NCBI RefSeq assembly: GCF_004137245.1
Contig: NZ_SDWS01000002.1
Span: 310,001 to 374,000, forward strand
Source: Nocardioides glacieisoli
Lineage (GTDB): Bacteria > Actinomycetota > Actinomycetes > Propionibacteriales > Nocardioidaceae
DNA: 64,000 nt
Direction: 5' to 3'
The translations under genes and the position numbers were made by a program. The stretch's first letter is position 1; every line of letters begins with the position of its first letter. The notes beneath the pieces are model-generated. The model was given only the letters and a program-made list of their open reading frames with translations, did no database searches and was not told the origin of the DNA. Below are positions 1-10,316 of this stretch, one piece after another.

Positions 1-1099
1 CCACCCCGACCGGCCGGCCCATCACGAGCCAGGTCGACGGCTTGCTGGCATAGATGTGGGTCGAGTCGTTGAGGAAGTGGCTGTGGAACGTGTAGACGTC
101 CTGGTGGTACGACCACAGCGAGCGCAGCGACTGGGTGACCTCCCCGAACCCGTCCGCGTCCTCCTCCGTCGCGGTCGGCCACTGCGTGCCGCCGCCGTAG
201 GTCGTGTACTGCGTGTTGCTGTAGGCCGCCTCGTAGGCGTCGGCGTGCATCAGCCAGCCGGTCCAGGTCGCGACGTAGGTGACCAGCCCGACCCCGACGA
301 GCGCGAGGAACGCCGGGACGCCGTCGAGGACGATCGAGCGGAGCAGCGGTCGACGCTGGCCGAAGGCCCGCCGGGCGCCGGCGCTCCACAGCCACACCAG
401 GAGCCCGAAGACCGCCAGCGTGTAGGCCGCCGACCACTTGGTGCCGCACGCCAGCCCGAAGGCGACGCCGCCGAGGAGCAGCCAGGGACGCCACAGCACG
501 CGGGTGCCGCCCTCGGCCAGCCGGTCGCGCAGCCACTGGCGGTCCGCGACCACGCAGTGCACGCCGCAGAGGATGAAGAACGCGAGGAAGATGTCGAGCA
601 GGGCCAGCCGCGACAGCACGAGCTGGAGGCCGTCGATCGAGAGCAGCAGTCCGGCGACCAGGCCGAGCACGGTCGAACCGGTGACGCGCCGCACGAAGCG
701 GCACATGAGCAGGACCATCAGCGCGCCGATGACGGCCGAGGCCATCCGCCAGCCCGACGGGTCCATCCCGAAGACCTTGATCCCGGCCGCGATCAGCCAC
801 TTGCCGACCTCCGGGTGGACGATCATCGAGGGGGTGTCCTGCCACAGGCCGGTGACGTTGCCGTTGAGGATCGTCTTGTCGGCGTCCTCGACGTAGGCGC
901 GGACGTAGCCGTGGTTGAGCAGCGACCACGCGTCCTTGGCGTAGTAGGTCTCGTCGAAGGAGAAGGCGTGCGGCGTGCCGAGGTTCCAGCGCCTCAGGAA
1001 GAACGCGAGGCTCGCCAGGCAGATGGCGCCGACCCATCCCGGGAGCTTCTCCTCGGACCTCCAGCGCGGGCGGTTGCGCTCCGCGGCCGTGGGGTTCAC
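1..1099 (-). CDS. pmt: Protein O-mannosyltransferase (PMT family), partial
   Basis: This is the N-terminal 366 codons of a polytopic membrane glycosyltransferase; the gene runs off the left edge. The family transfers mannose from polyprenyl-phosphate-mannose to Ser/Thr of exported proteins. After the first hydrophobic segment comes SFDETYYAKD, the acidic pair in the first extracytoplasmic loop typical of PMTs. Many hydrophobic segments follow, including one near LVAGLLLSIDGLQLVLSR. Family members are about 500 residues, so roughly the last third is missing. The GTG start is supported by TAGAGT six bases upstream and no Shine-Dalgarno, suggesting a leaderless mRNA. The next genes (rsmI, tatD, rpfB) match the order near Rv1002c of M. 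tuberculosis, which supports the assignment. Confidence 0.88.
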   Translation of the reverse strand, partial: MNPTAAERNRPRWRSEEKLPGWVGAICLASLAFFLRRWNLGTPHAFSFDETYYAKDAWSLLNHGYVRAYVEDADKTILNGNVTGLWQDTPSMIVHPEVGKWLIAAGIKVFGMDPSGWRMASAVIGALMVLLMCRFVRRVTGSTVLGLVAGLLLSIDGLQLVLSRLALLDIFLAFFILCGVHCVVADRQWLRDRLAEGGTRVLWRPWLLLGGVAFGLACGTKWSAAYTLAVFGLLVWLWSAGARRAFGQRRPLLRSIVLDGVPAFLALVGVGLVTYVATWTGWLMHADAYEAAYSNTQYTTYGGGTQWPTATEEDADGFGEVTQSLRSLWSYHQDVYTFHSHFLNDSTHIYASKPSTWLVMGRPVGV

Positions 1100-1134
1100 G
1101 CCGGAACTCTAACCAGCACCCGGCCACAGACCCC

Positions 1135-1162
1135 TTGACGTGGCGGCGGTCACATCTAGACT
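1135..1162 (+). promoter_or_regulatory. Candidate promoter of the cupredoxin/PKD gene
   Basis: TTGACG (1135-1140) and TAGACT (1157-1162) are 16 bp apart, a good match to a housekeeping actinobacterial promoter. The leader that follows contains a 7-bp hairpin (GCGGTTC 1170-1176 with GAACCGC 1185-1191) and two GTTCGAC words before the start codon. Function is inferred from the sequence only. Confidence 0.5.
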
Positions 1163-1221
1163 CGTGACAGCGGTTCAGAGATGCGAACCGCGTTCGACAT
1201 GCTGTTCGACGAGAGGCCGCC

Positions 1222-2982
1222 ATGCCCCACCCGACCGGTCCCCGGGTCCGTCTTCGAGCTGGTACGCGCCTGCGTACGACGCTCGCGCTGGTGCTCCTCG
1301 CCGCGACCCTGACGGTCGGAGCCGTCGGTGTGGTCGGGGTGGTCGCCACGACGTCGACGGCGGCCGAGGCGCCGCGGACGTGGGTGGTCGACGCGGTCGA
1401 CGACACCAGCGGCAACCGCTGGGACTCGGTGGACACCGGCACCTCGGTCGTCACGATCAGGGTCGGCGACACCGTCGAGTGGCAGTTCGACCGCGCCACC
1501 CAGGGCCACGACCTCGTCTCGCTCGCGCCGTCACAGCCGTGGGAGACGGTCTGGCCGACGGCCCTCCAGGAGTACCGCGACGCCGGCGGTCCGTCGGTGA
1601 CCTACACCTTCGACCAGCCCGGCACCTACCGCTACGAGTGCTCGCTGCACGGGCCGCTGATGACGGGGACGATCGTGGTCGTCCCGGCCGACAGCACCAA
1701 CCAGCCGCCCACCGCCGACCCTGTCGTCGAGCCGCTGACCGGCCCGGCGCCGCTCGTCGTGCACGCCACGGCCAACGCGTCCGACCCCGACGGCGACGAG
1801 GTCGTCGTCGCCTGGGAGCTCGGCACGGGCGGGGCGCCGACCTACACCGACCACACCATGGTCGAGTACACGACGCCCGGGACGTACGTCGTCCGCCTCC
1901 GCGTCAGCGACTCGCGCGGCGGGCTCCACGTCGAGGAGTTCCCGGTGACGGTCACCGGCACCGGCGGGCCCGGCACGGACCCGCCGACCGACGGGGCGCT
2001 CCCGGCGATCGACGCCCTCGCCGCGCCGGCGCAGGGCACGGCGCCGCTCGCGGTGGCGTTCTCGACGCAGGTCACCACCCGCGGTGAGGTCCACCCCTAC
2101 TCCGTCGGCCTCGACGACTACCCGTCGATCGCGGGCGAGGCCGTGCTGGTCCGCAGCCGGGGCCGCACCCACACCACCCTCAGCGTCACCGGGACCAAGC
2201 CATCTGCCCGGCACGGGTCCGTCCACGTGCACGAGCAGGCCTGCGACGACGAGCTCGGCGGTGCGCACTTCCGCCTCGACACCACCCAGCCCTTCGCCGA
2301 GCCCAACGAGATCTGGCCGCTCTTCACCTCCGACGCCAGCGGTGCGAGCGGTCTCGTCGAGGTCACCAAGGCCGTCCGCGCCGGCCCGCAGGCGGTGTCG
2401 GTCGTGGTGCACGACCCCGACAACGCCGCCCGTCGCATCGGCTGCGCCGACCTCGCGCCCGGCACCGCCGACCTCACCTACTCCTGGGCCTTCGGTGACG
2501 GCACGACGGCGACGGGCGCCGACCCCGACCACACCTACGCCACGCCCGGCACCTACACCGCGACGGTCACCGTCGCCCACGCCTCGGGCGAGCACGCCGG
2601 TCACGCGACCGTCAGCGACGCCGTGACCGTGGTCGTGGGGGCAGCGGCGACCTCGACGCCGTCCCCGACGCCCGTTCCGGTCGTTGACGGCACCCCGCCC
2701 CGGATCTCCCGGGTCGGTCCGGTCCGCACCGTGCGCACCTCCCGACCGGTCGTCACCGCCCGTGTCCGGGACGCCGCCTCGGTCGTGTCGAAGAAGGCCA
2801 TCGTGATCCGCGTCGACGGCCGCCGCGCCACGAAGGTGAGGTGGGACCGGGCGCGCGGGATCGTGCGGTGGCGGCCCGCAAAGGCGCTGGCACCGGGTCG
2901 CCATGTCGTACGACTGGTGGCCACCGACGCCGCCGGCAACCGCGCGGCGCGGAGGTGGCGCTTCGTGGTGCGCCTGCGATGA
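1222..2982 (+). CDS. Secreted cupredoxin-like protein with PKD domains
   Basis: 586 residues. An N-terminal signal segment (about residues 15-48) precedes a plastocyanin/azurin-like domain (about 50-155) with a GHDLVS stretch and a YECSLHGPLMTG end, the usual His...Cys...His...Met copper ligands. Two PKD-type Ig domains follow (about 165-245 and 380-460; the second contains WAFGDGTTATGADPDHTY). A Thr/Pro linker leads to a basic C-terminal Ig-like domain (about 490-586). It is probably an extracellular copper or electron-transfer protein, or a surface adhesin; the substrate is unknown. The start is ATG, with GAGAGG upstream. The rsmI gene begins 8 bp after its stop, but there is no functional link between the two. 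Confidence 0.7.
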   Translation: MPHPTGPRVRLRAGTRLRTTLALVLLAATLTVGAVGVVGVVATTSTAAEAPRTWVVDAVDDTSGNRWDSVDTGTSVVTIRVGDTVEWQFDRATQGHDLVSLAPSQPWETVWPTALQEYRDAGGPSVTYTFDQPGTYRYECSLHGPLMTGTIVVVPADSTNQPPTADPVVEPLTGPAPLVVHATANASDPDGDEVVVAWELGTGGAPTYTDHTMVEYTTPGTYVVRLRVSDSRGGLHVEEFPVTVTGTGGPGTDPPTDGALPAIDALAAPAQGTAPLAVAFSTQVTTRGEVHPYSVGLDDYPSIAGEAVLVRSRGRTHTTLSVTGTKPSARHGSVHVHEQACDDELGGAHFRLDTTQPFAEPNEIWPLFTSDASGASGLVEVTKAVRAGPQAVSVVVHDPDNAARRIGCADLAPGTADLTYSWAFGDGTTATGADPDHTYATPGTYTATVTVAHASGEHAGHATVSDAVTVVVGAAATSTPSPTPVPVVDGTPPRISRVGPVRTVRTSRPVVTARVRDAASVVSKKAIVIRVDGRRATKVRWDRARGIVRWRPAKALAPGRHVVRLVATDAAGNRAARRWRFVVRLR

Positions 2983-2990
2983 TCTGACGC

Positions 2991-3821
2991 ATGGCTGGCG
3001 TCCTCGTCCTCGCGGGCACCCCGATCGGCCAGGCCGGCGACGCACCCCCGAGGCTCGCGGCGGAGCTGTCCGGTGCCGACGTGGTCGCCGCCGAGGACAC
3101 TCGCCGGCTGAAGCGGCTCTGCGCCGACCTCGGCATCACGCTGTCCGGCCGCGTCGTCTCCTACTTCGAGGGCAATGAGCAGGCCCGCACGCCCGTGCTG
3201 CTGGAGGCGCTGCTCGCCGGCGACCGCGTGGTCCTCGTGACCGACGCCGGGATGCCGAGCGTGTCCGACCCGGGCTACCGGCTCGTGGCGGCGGCGGTCG
3301 AGCACGACGTGCGCGTCACTGCCGTCCCCGGGCCCAGCGCGGTGCTGACCGCGCTGGCCGTCAGCGGTCTGCCCGTCGACCGGTTCTGCTTCGAGGGCTT
3401 CCTGCCCCGCAAGGCCGGCGAGCGCGGCCGCCGGCTCGCGGCGCTGGCGACCGAGGAGCGCACGATGGTGTTCTTCGAGGCGCCGCACCGCACCGAGGCC
3501 GCCCTCGCCGCGATGGCCGACGCGTTGGGCGACGACCGTCCCGCCGCCGTCTGTCGTGAGCTGACCAAGACCCACGAGGAGGTGCGCCGCGGTCCGCTGG
3601 CCGAGCTCGTCGCGTGGGCTGCGGACGGCGTACGCGGTGAGGTGACGATCGTCGTCGAGGGCTCGAGCGGTGCCCCCGCGGTCGACACCGACCCCGGGTC
3701 GCTGCGGGCCGCGGTCGCTGCGCTGGAGGAGTCGGGGTCGACCCGCAAGGAGGCGATCGCGGAGGTCGCGAAGCGGGCCGGCCTGCCCAAGCGGGAGGTG
3801 TACGACGTTGTCCACCGCTGA
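2991..3821 (+). CDS. rsmI: 16S rRNA (cytidine1402-2'-O)-methyltransferase RsmI
   Basis: 276 residues, the usual length. It uses S-adenosylmethionine to 2'-O-methylate C1402 in the decoding centre of 16S rRNA. Visible family motifs are the N-terminal LAGTPIGQAGD, the VAAEDTRRLKRL helix, VTDAGMPSVSDPG, VPGPSAV and EAPHRT. A short C-terminal region follows a VVEGSS segment. Its last bases overlap the start of tatD by 14 nt, so the two are probably translationally coupled. Confidence 0.95.
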   Translation: MAGVLVLAGTPIGQAGDAPPRLAAELSGADVVAAEDTRRLKRLCADLGITLSGRVVSYFEGNEQARTPVLLEALLAGDRVVLVTDAGMPSVSDPGYRLVAAAVEHDVRVTAVPGPSAVLTALAVSGLPVDRFCFEGFLPRKAGERGRRLAALATEERTMVFFEAPHRTEAALAAMADALGDDRPAAVCRELTKTHEEVRRGPLAELVAWAADGVRGEVTIVVEGSSGAPAVDTDPGSLRAAVAALEESGSTRKEAIAEVAKRAGLPKREVYDVVHR

Positions 3822-4713
3822 GGCAGGGGAGGGGCCGAACCGGTCCCGCGCCGCGACCGAGGAGAAGACCGGCGCCCGCCGCGACCGCGAGCGCCCGCCC
3901 GCGCCGGAGCCGCTGCCCCACCCGGTCGTGGACAACCACTGCCACCTCGACATCGCCGACGGCAACTGGACCGCCACCTCGGACGCCATCGCCGCGGCGG
4001 CTGCAGTCGGGGTGCCGCGCATCGTGCAGATCGGCTGCGACCTCGAGGGCGCCAGGTGGGCCGTGGCAGCGGCTGCCGAGCACGACGCGCTCGTCGCCGG
4101 GGTCGCGCTGCACCCCAACGAGGCGCCGCGTCTGGCGGCGACCGGTGACCTCGAGGCCGCGCTGGAGGAGATCGAGCGGCTCGCCGCGTCGCACGACAAG
4201 GTGCGTGCGGTCGGCGAGACCGGCCTCGACACCTTCCGGACCGGCGACGAGGGTCGGGCAGCGCAGGAGGAGAGCTTCCGCCGCCACATCGACCTCGCCA
4301 AGCGGCTCGACAAGACGCTGGTCATCCACGACCGCGACGCCCACGACGACGTGCTGCGGATCGTCGACGAGGAGGGTGCGCCGGAGCGGTGGGTGATGCA
4401 CTGCTTCTCGGGCGACGCCGCGTTCGCCCGTCGCTGCCTCGACCGCGGCGCACACCTCAGCTTCGCGGGGACCGTCACCTTCAAGAACGCCCAGCCCCTG
4501 CGGGACGCGCTCGCCATCACGCCGCTCGACCGCATCCTGGTGGAGACCGACGCGCCCTACCTCACCCCCACTCCCTACCGCGGCCGACCCAACGCCTCCT
4601 ACCTCGTCCCGCTCACCGTGCGGGCGATGGCGGATGTGATCGGCGCCGACCTCGAGGAGCTCTGCCGGGCCATCGACGCCACTACCGACGCCGCTTTCGG
4701 GGGGACCTGGTAG
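3808..4713 (+). CDS. tatD: TatD family metal-dependent deoxyribonuclease
   Basis: 301 residues from a TTG start, chosen because GGGAGG lies 9 nt upstream and no better ATG or GTG exists ahead of the first motif. TatD proteins are TIM-barrel metal hydrolases with 3'-5' exonuclease activity. Visible are the metal-binding DNHCHLD, GETGLD, HDRDAHDD, HCFSGD and ETDAPYLTP motifs. A basic/acidic extension of about 35 residues precedes the barrel. It overlaps rsmI by 14 nt. The start is less certain than the function. Confidence 0.92.
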   Translation: MSTAEAGEGPNRSRAATEEKTGARRDRERPPAPEPLPHPVVDNHCHLDIADGNWTATSDAIAAAAAVGVPRIVQIGCDLEGARWAVAAAAEHDALVAGVALHPNEAPRLAATGDLEAALEEIERLAASHDKVRAVGETGLDTFRTGDEGRAAQEESFRRHIDLAKRLDKTLVIHDRDAHDDVLRIVDEEGAPERWVMHCFSGDAAFARRCLDRGAHLSFAGTVTFKNAQPLRDALAITPLDRILVETDAPYLTPTPYRGRPNASYLVPLTVRAMADVIGADLEELCRAIDATTDAAFGGTW

Positions 4714-6096
<1,383 letters not shown>

Positions 6097-6104
6097 CCGT
6101 TGCT

Positions 6105-6146
6105 GGTCGAGTAGCTTGCGAGCGCAGCGAGCGGCGTATCGAGACC
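6105..6146. repeat. Dispersed repeat R1, intergenic copy
   Basis: The element has conserved ends GGTCGAGTA and GTATCGAGACC around a G/C-rich core with repeated GCGAGC words. It lies between rpfB and rsmA. Related copies occur at 46883-46991 and inside nrdJ at 53816-53851. Confidence 0.8.
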
Positions 6147-6166
6147 CACCACTACGCTTGCGCACC

Positions 6167-7042
6167 ATGAGTACCCCTCCGGCCGGCCCGAGGCTCCTCG
6201 GGCCGGCCGAGGTGCGTGCGCTCGCTGCCGAGCTCGACCTCCGGCCGACCAAGCAGCGCGGTCAGAACTTCGTGATCGACGCCAACACCGTGCGCCGCAT
6301 CGTGCGCGAGTCGGGCATCACCGACCAGGACGTCGTCGTCGAGGTCGGCCCGGGTCTCGGCTCGCTCACCCTGGCCCTGCTCGAGGTCGCGAAGCGCGTG
6401 ATCGCGATCGAGCTCGACCCGCTCCTCGCAGAGCGGTTGCCGGACACGATCGCGGCGTACGCCCCGGGCCAGGTCGATGCCTTCGAGGTCGTGCTGGCCG
6501 ACGCGATGCGCGTCGAGGAGGTGCCCGGTCCGCCCCCCACCGCGCTCGTCGCCAACCTCCCCTACAACGTGTCCGTGCCGGTGCTGATCCACCTGCTCAC
6601 GCTGCTGCCGTCGCTCGAGCGCGGGCTGGTCATGGTGCAGGCGGAGGTCGCCGACCGGCTGGCCGCCGGGCCCGGGTCGAAGACCTACGGCGTGCCCAGC
6701 GTGAAGGCCGCCTGGTTCGCCGACGTACGCCGTGCCGGTGCGATCGGACGCAACGTCTTCTGGCCCGCCCCCAACGTCGACTCCGGGTTGGTCGCCTGGA
6801 CCCGGCGCGACCCGCCGGTCACCACGGCCACCCGCCAGGAGGTCTTCGCCGTGGTCGACGCCGCCTTCGCCCAGCGCCGCAAGCAGGTCCGTGCCGCGCT
6901 GCGCGGACTGGCGGGCTCCGCCGAGGTGGCTACGGCGGCCCTCGAGTCGGCCGGCGTCGACCCCACCGCACGCGGCGAGGTGCTCACGGTCGCGGACTTC
7001 GCCCGCATCGCCGAGGGGCTGTCGGCCGCGAGGACCGCATGA
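6167..7042 (+). CDS. rsmA: 16S rRNA dimethyladenosine transferase RsmA (KsgA)
   Basis: 291 residues from ATG 6167. It dimethylates A1518 and A1519 in helix 45 of 16S rRNA. Family features are [17 protein letters not shown], the SAM-binding [12 protein letters not shown], the [10 protein letters not shown] active-site loop, and a C-terminal helical domain with [18 protein letters not shown] lies 8 nt before the start and there is no clear Shine-Dalgarno, so a near-leaderless transcript is possible. The stop overlaps the ispE start by 4 nt (ATGA). Confidence 0.95.
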   Translation: MSTPPAGPRLLGPAEVRALAAELDLRPTKQRGQNFVIDANTVRRIVRESGITDQDVVVEVGPGLGSLTLALLEVAKRVIAIELDPLLAERLPDTIAAYAPGQVDAFEVVLADAMRVEEVPGPPPTALVANLPYNVSVPVLIHLLTLLPSLERGLVMVQAEVADRLAAGPGSKTYGVPSVKAAWFADVRRAGAIGRNVFWPAPNVDSGLVAWTRRDPPVTTATRQEVFAVVDAAFAQRRKQVRAALRGLAGSAEVATAALESAGVDPTARGEVLTVADFARIAEGLSAARTA

Positions 7043-7938
7043 GCATCACCGTCCGCGCCGCCGCCAAGATCAACCTCCACCTCGGCGTCGGCCGGGTCCG
7101 CGACGACGGCTTCCACCCGCTCGACACCGTCTACCAGGCGATCGGGATCCACGACGACCTGTCGCTGGCGGACGCCGCCGACCTCACCCTGACGACCCGC
7201 GTCGCGGACCACATCGAGGCCGACGACGTACCGGACGGGCCCGACAACATCGTGCTGCGAGCAGCACGGCTGCTGGCCGAGCGGGCCGGTCGGAGTGCCA
7301 CGGGTACGTTCGAGGTCCGCAAGGACATCCCGGTCGCGGGCGGCATGGCCGGCGGCTCGGCCGACGCCGCGGCCGCGCTCGTCGCGTGCGACCGACTCTG
7401 GGCGCTCGACACCTCCGATGACGACCTGCTGGCGCTGGCCGCCGAGCTCGGCAGCGACATCCCGTTCTCCCTCGTGGGCGGTACGGCGCGGGGCGCGGGC
7501 CGCGGCGAGCTCGTGACCCCGGTCGACGACCGCGGCGCGTGGTGGTGGGTCGCCGTCCCCGCGTCCGTCGGCCTGTCGACGCCCGCGGTCTACCGCCACT
7601 TCGACGTGCTCCGCCCCGACGCCCCCGAGGTGCCGGCGTCGGCCGAGCCACTGCTGGCGGCGCTGGCCTCCGGTGAGCCCGTACGACTAGCGCGGGCGCT
7701 GCACAACGACCTGCAGGAGCCCGCCATCGACCTGCGTCCCGAGCTCGGCGAGCTGATCACGCTGGGCGAGGCCGAAGGCGCGCTCCGCGGGATCGTCAGC
7801 GGTTCGGGGCCGACGGTCGTCTTCCTCTGCGACTCGGCCGAGGGCGCGCGCGAGACCGCGACAGGGCTGGCCGGTGCCGGTCACGAGGTCGTGCTGACGG
7901 CCACCGGGCCGGTCGCGGGAGCGCACCTCCTGCCCTGA
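7039..7938 (+). CDS. ispE: 4-diphosphocytidyl-2-C-methyl-D-erythritol kinase
   Basis: 299 residues. It is a GHMP kinase of the non-mevalonate isoprenoid pathway. It phosphorylates CDP-methylerythritol. Visible are [12 protein letters not shown] at the N-terminus, the GHMP ATP-binding loop [16 protein letters not shown] and the C-terminal [13 protein letters not shown]. It is translationally coupled to rsmA by an ATGA overlap, the standard actinobacterial arrangement. Confidence 0.95.
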   Translation: MSITVRAAAKINLHLGVGRVRDDGFHPLDTVYQAIGIHDDLSLADAADLTLTTRVADHIEADDVPDGPDNIVLRAARLLAERAGRSATGTFEVRKDIPVAGGMAGGSADAAAALVACDRLWALDTSDDDLLALAAELGSDIPFSLVGGTARGAGRGELVTPVDDRGAWWWVAVPASVGLSTPAVYRHFDVLRPDAPEVPASAEPLLAALASGEPVRLARALHNDLQEPAIDLRPELGELITLGEAEGALRGIVSGSGPTVVFLCDSAEGARETATGLAGAGHEVVLTATGPVAGAHLLP

Positions 7939-7971
7939 GGCGTTCCTCCCCAGACCGGCCGGACGGGCGCT

Positions 7972-7977
7972 AGGGTG
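7972..7977 (+). promoter_or_regulatory. Candidate -10 hexamer for the NfeD-like/flotillin pair
   Basis: TAGGGT lies 38 nt before the GTG start of the NfeD-like gene. GGGGGAGG follows close to that start, so this transcript probably has a short leader. No convincing -35 was assigned. Confidence 0.35.
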
Positions 7978-8015
7978 TGCGTCGCATGTCGCGCAGATGA
8001 CCGGGGGAGGCATTC

Positions 8016-8513
8016 GTGACCGTGTTCCTGGTGCTCGGCGCGCTCGGCGTGCTGCTGCTGCTCGTCGCACTGGTGCTCGGCGACGTCCTCGACGGCGCCC
8101 TCGAGGGCCTGAGCGCGGGCTTCTTCTCGACCGAGGCCCTCGCCGGCTTCCTGGGCGCCCTCGGCTTCGGCGGCGCGATCGCGCTGTCGGTCACCGGGTC
8201 GACCACTGTCGCCGTGGTCATCGGCCTGGTGCTCGGGGTCCTGCTGGGCCTGGCGGCGGCCCGGGCGTCGCGGTTCCTCCGAGGCACCGGCGAGACCGAC
8301 ACCGTCCGCACGTCCGACATGGTCGAGAAGATCGCCTCGGTCGTCAGCGCGATCCCCGAGGGCGGCTTCGGCGTGGTCTCGGTCAGCGTCGGTGGCCACA
8401 TCACCCGGCTCAACGCCCGCTCGAGCGGCGCCGTCCCGGCGGGCACCCAGGTGAGCGTCACGTCGGTCATCTCGCCCACCGCCGTCCACGTCGAGCCCCT
8501 GTTCCTGCCCTGA
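8016..8513 (+). CDS. NfeD/YuaF-like membrane protein, flotillin partner
   Basis: 165 residues. Two or three hydrophobic segments (about 1-25, 45-70 and 72-90) precede a C-terminal soluble domain (about 100-165) with SVSVGGHITRLNAR and AGTQVSVTSV, the pattern of the OB-fold found in NfeD/YuaF proteins. These proteins are encoded beside flotillins and help organise membrane microdomains. The start is GTG, preceded by GGGGGAGG. The flotillin gene begins 49 bp downstream on the same strand, so this is a likely two-gene operon comparable to B. subtilis yuaF-floT. Confidence 0.78.
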   Translation: MTVFLVLGALGVLLLLVALVLGDVLDGALEGLSAGFFSTEALAGFLGALGFGGAIALSVTGSTTVAVVIGLVLGVLLGLAAARASRFLRGTGETDTVRTSDMVEKIASVVSAIPEGGFGVVSVSVGGHITRLNARSSGAVPAGTQVSVTSVISPTAVHVEPLFLP

Positions 8514-8562
8514 CCCACCCGTCGTACGCCATCTCGCCCATCTCGCCTGAGGAGCCCTGCCC

Positions 8563-10110
8563 ATGTTCGGACTGTCCGCCGTCGTCGTCGCCGTGATCGG
8601 CCTCGGCGTCCTCCTGGTGCTGCTCGCGCTGCTGGTGGTGACCCGCTACAAGGTGGCCGGCCCCAACGAGTCGTTCATCATCACCGGACGCAAGGGCAAG
8701 GGGGAGGTACGCAACCCGGAGACGGGCGAGATCTCCACCGACCTGTCCGGCCAGAAGGTCGTCATGGGCGGCGGCGTGTTCGTCATCCCGTTCGTGCAGC
8801 GGCTCGCGACGCTCGACCTGTCCTCGCGGCGCATCTCCGTGCAGATCCGCGGCGCGGTGTCGGGACAGGGCATCAAGCTCAACCTCGATGGCGTGGCCCT
8901 GGTCAAGGTGGGCGGCAACGAGGACTCGATCCGCGCCGCCGGCCAGCGCTTCCTCAGCCAGCAGGCCGAGATCGAGACGTTCACCCAGGAGGTCCTCGCC
9001 GGTGCGCTCCGCTCGATCGTCGGCTCGATGTCGGTCGAGCAGATCATCCGAGACCGTGCCGCTTTCGCCCAGCGGGTGGCCGAGGAGTCCGAGTCCTCGC
9101 TGACCGGTCAGGGGCTGGTGCTCGACACGTTCCAGATCCAGGACATCACCGACGACGGCTCCTACCTCGCCGACCTCGGCCGGCCCGAGGCCGCCAAGCT
9201 CAACCAGCTCGCCTCCATCGCCGAGGCCAACGCCCGCCAGGCGGCGGAGCAGGCGCGCATCGCGGCGGAGCAGGAGATCGCGATCACCCAGCGCGCTCTC
9301 GCGCTGAAGAGCGCCGAGATCAAGGCCGAGACCGACGCCGCCAACGCGCAGGCCTCCGCCGCCGGCCCGCTCGCGCAGGCCGACCGCGACCAGGCGATCC
9401 TCCTCGAGCAGGAGAAGGTGGCCGTGCGGCAGGCCGCGCTCAAGGAGCGCGAGCTCGACACCGAGGTCCGCAAGCCGGCCGACGCCGAGCGCTACCGCGT
9501 GGAGACCGAGGCGCAGGGTCGCCGCAACTCCCAGATCCTCGAGGCCGAGGCCAAGAAGGCCGCGTCGATCGCTGCCGCCGAGGCGGATGCCGAGAAGGCC
9601 CGGCTGACCGGTGAGGGCGAGAAGTCCCGCCGCTCGGCGCTCGCGGAGGCCGAGGCCATCGAGGGCGCCAAGCGCGGTGAGGCGGAGAAGGCCCGCCGCG
9701 TCGCCGAGGCGGACGCCCTGCGAGCCGAGGGTGAGGCGCAGGGTGCCGCCATCCTGGCTGCAGGCCAGGCCGAGGCCGAGGCGATGGAGAAGAAGGCCGA
9801 GGCCTTCGCCGGCTACAACGAGGCCGCGGTCCTGCAGATGCTCATCGAGGTGATGCCCAAGGTGGCCGCCGAGCTCGCCCGGCCGATGGCCGGCATCGAC
9901 AAGCTCACGGTGATCTCGACCGACGGCGCCGGCGAGCTCCCGCGGCAGGTGAGCAACAACCTCGTCCAGACCATGGAGCTGCTGAAGACGACGACGGGCC
10001 TCGACATCGAGTCGCTCATCCAGAAGTACGGCACCACCTCCGCGGTGGCCACGCCGACCCTCGAGGCCGGCGCGCCGGCCTCCTCGCAGGACCAGCCGCC
10101 GCTCAGCTGA
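8563..10110 (+). CDS. floT: Flotillin-family (SPFH/PHB domain) protein
   Basis: 515 residues. An N-terminal membrane segment (residues 1-25) is followed by an SPFH/PHB domain (about 27-200, containing GRKGKGEVRNPETGEIST and LNLDGVALVKVGG). A long Ala/Glu-rich coiled coil (about 210-400) contains repeated EAEA-type words. The C-terminal region (about 405-515) includes MLIEVMPKVAAELARP, typical of flotillins. It scaffolds membrane microdomains at the inner face of the cytoplasmic membrane. The small NfeD-like gene upstream supports the call. Two hairpins of one repeat family lie just after its stop. Confidence 0.9.
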   Translation: MFGLSAVVVAVIGLGVLLVLLALLVVTRYKVAGPNESFIITGRKGKGEVRNPETGEISTDLSGQKVVMGGGVFVIPFVQRLATLDLSSRRISVQIRGAVSGQGIKLNLDGVALVKVGGNEDSIRAAGQRFLSQQAEIETFTQEVLAGALRSIVGSMSVEQIIRDRAAFAQRVAEESESSLTGQGLVLDTFQIQDITDDGSYLADLGRPEAAKLNQLASIAEANARQAAEQARIAAEQEIAITQRALALKSAEIKAETDAANAQASAAGPLAQADRDQAILLEQEKVAVRQAALKERELDTEVRKPADAERYRVETEAQGRRNSQILEAEAKKAASIAAAEADAEKARLTGEGEKSRRSALAEAEAIEGAKRGEAEKARRVAEADALRAEGEAQGAAILAAGQAEAEAMEKKAEAFAGYNEAAVLQMLIEVMPKVAAELARPMAGIDKLTVISTDGAGELPRQVSNNLVQTMELLKTTTGLDIESLIQKYGTTSAVATPTLEAGAPASSQDQPPLS

Positions 10111-10119
10111 TCCCGCCGA

Positions 10120-10252
10120 GCGGTGGTCCACCCACATTCGCGGCGCGCAGAATGTGGGTCGACCACCGCCCCCTGGTGTGGCGTGCGCCGACACGCTGAT
10201 GAGCGGTGGTCCAGCCACATTCGCCGCGAGCAGATTGTGGGTGGACCACCGC
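10120..10252. repeat. Twin hairpins of repeat family R2
   Basis: Two related hairpins lie in tandem. The first has arms 10120-10139 and 10150-10169, with one mismatch in 20. The second has arms 10203-10222 and 10233-10252, with two mismatches in 20. Both begin GCGGTGGTCCA and contain CCACATTC. They may terminate flotillin transcription, but the near-identity of the two copies points to a dispersed element. The promoter of the ABC-F gene must lie here or just after. Confidence 0.8.
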
Positions 10253-10316
10253 CCGTCCGGTGAGTCGTACGCCGAAGCACGCCCAGATGGTGCCGCCTGA
10301 GAGGATCGGCTCCGAC

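Noticed and set aside
10206-10316. An upstream extension of the ABC-F gene
   Set aside because: It translates through the R2 hairpin, and a proper ribosome site and the usual N-terminus occur at 10317.
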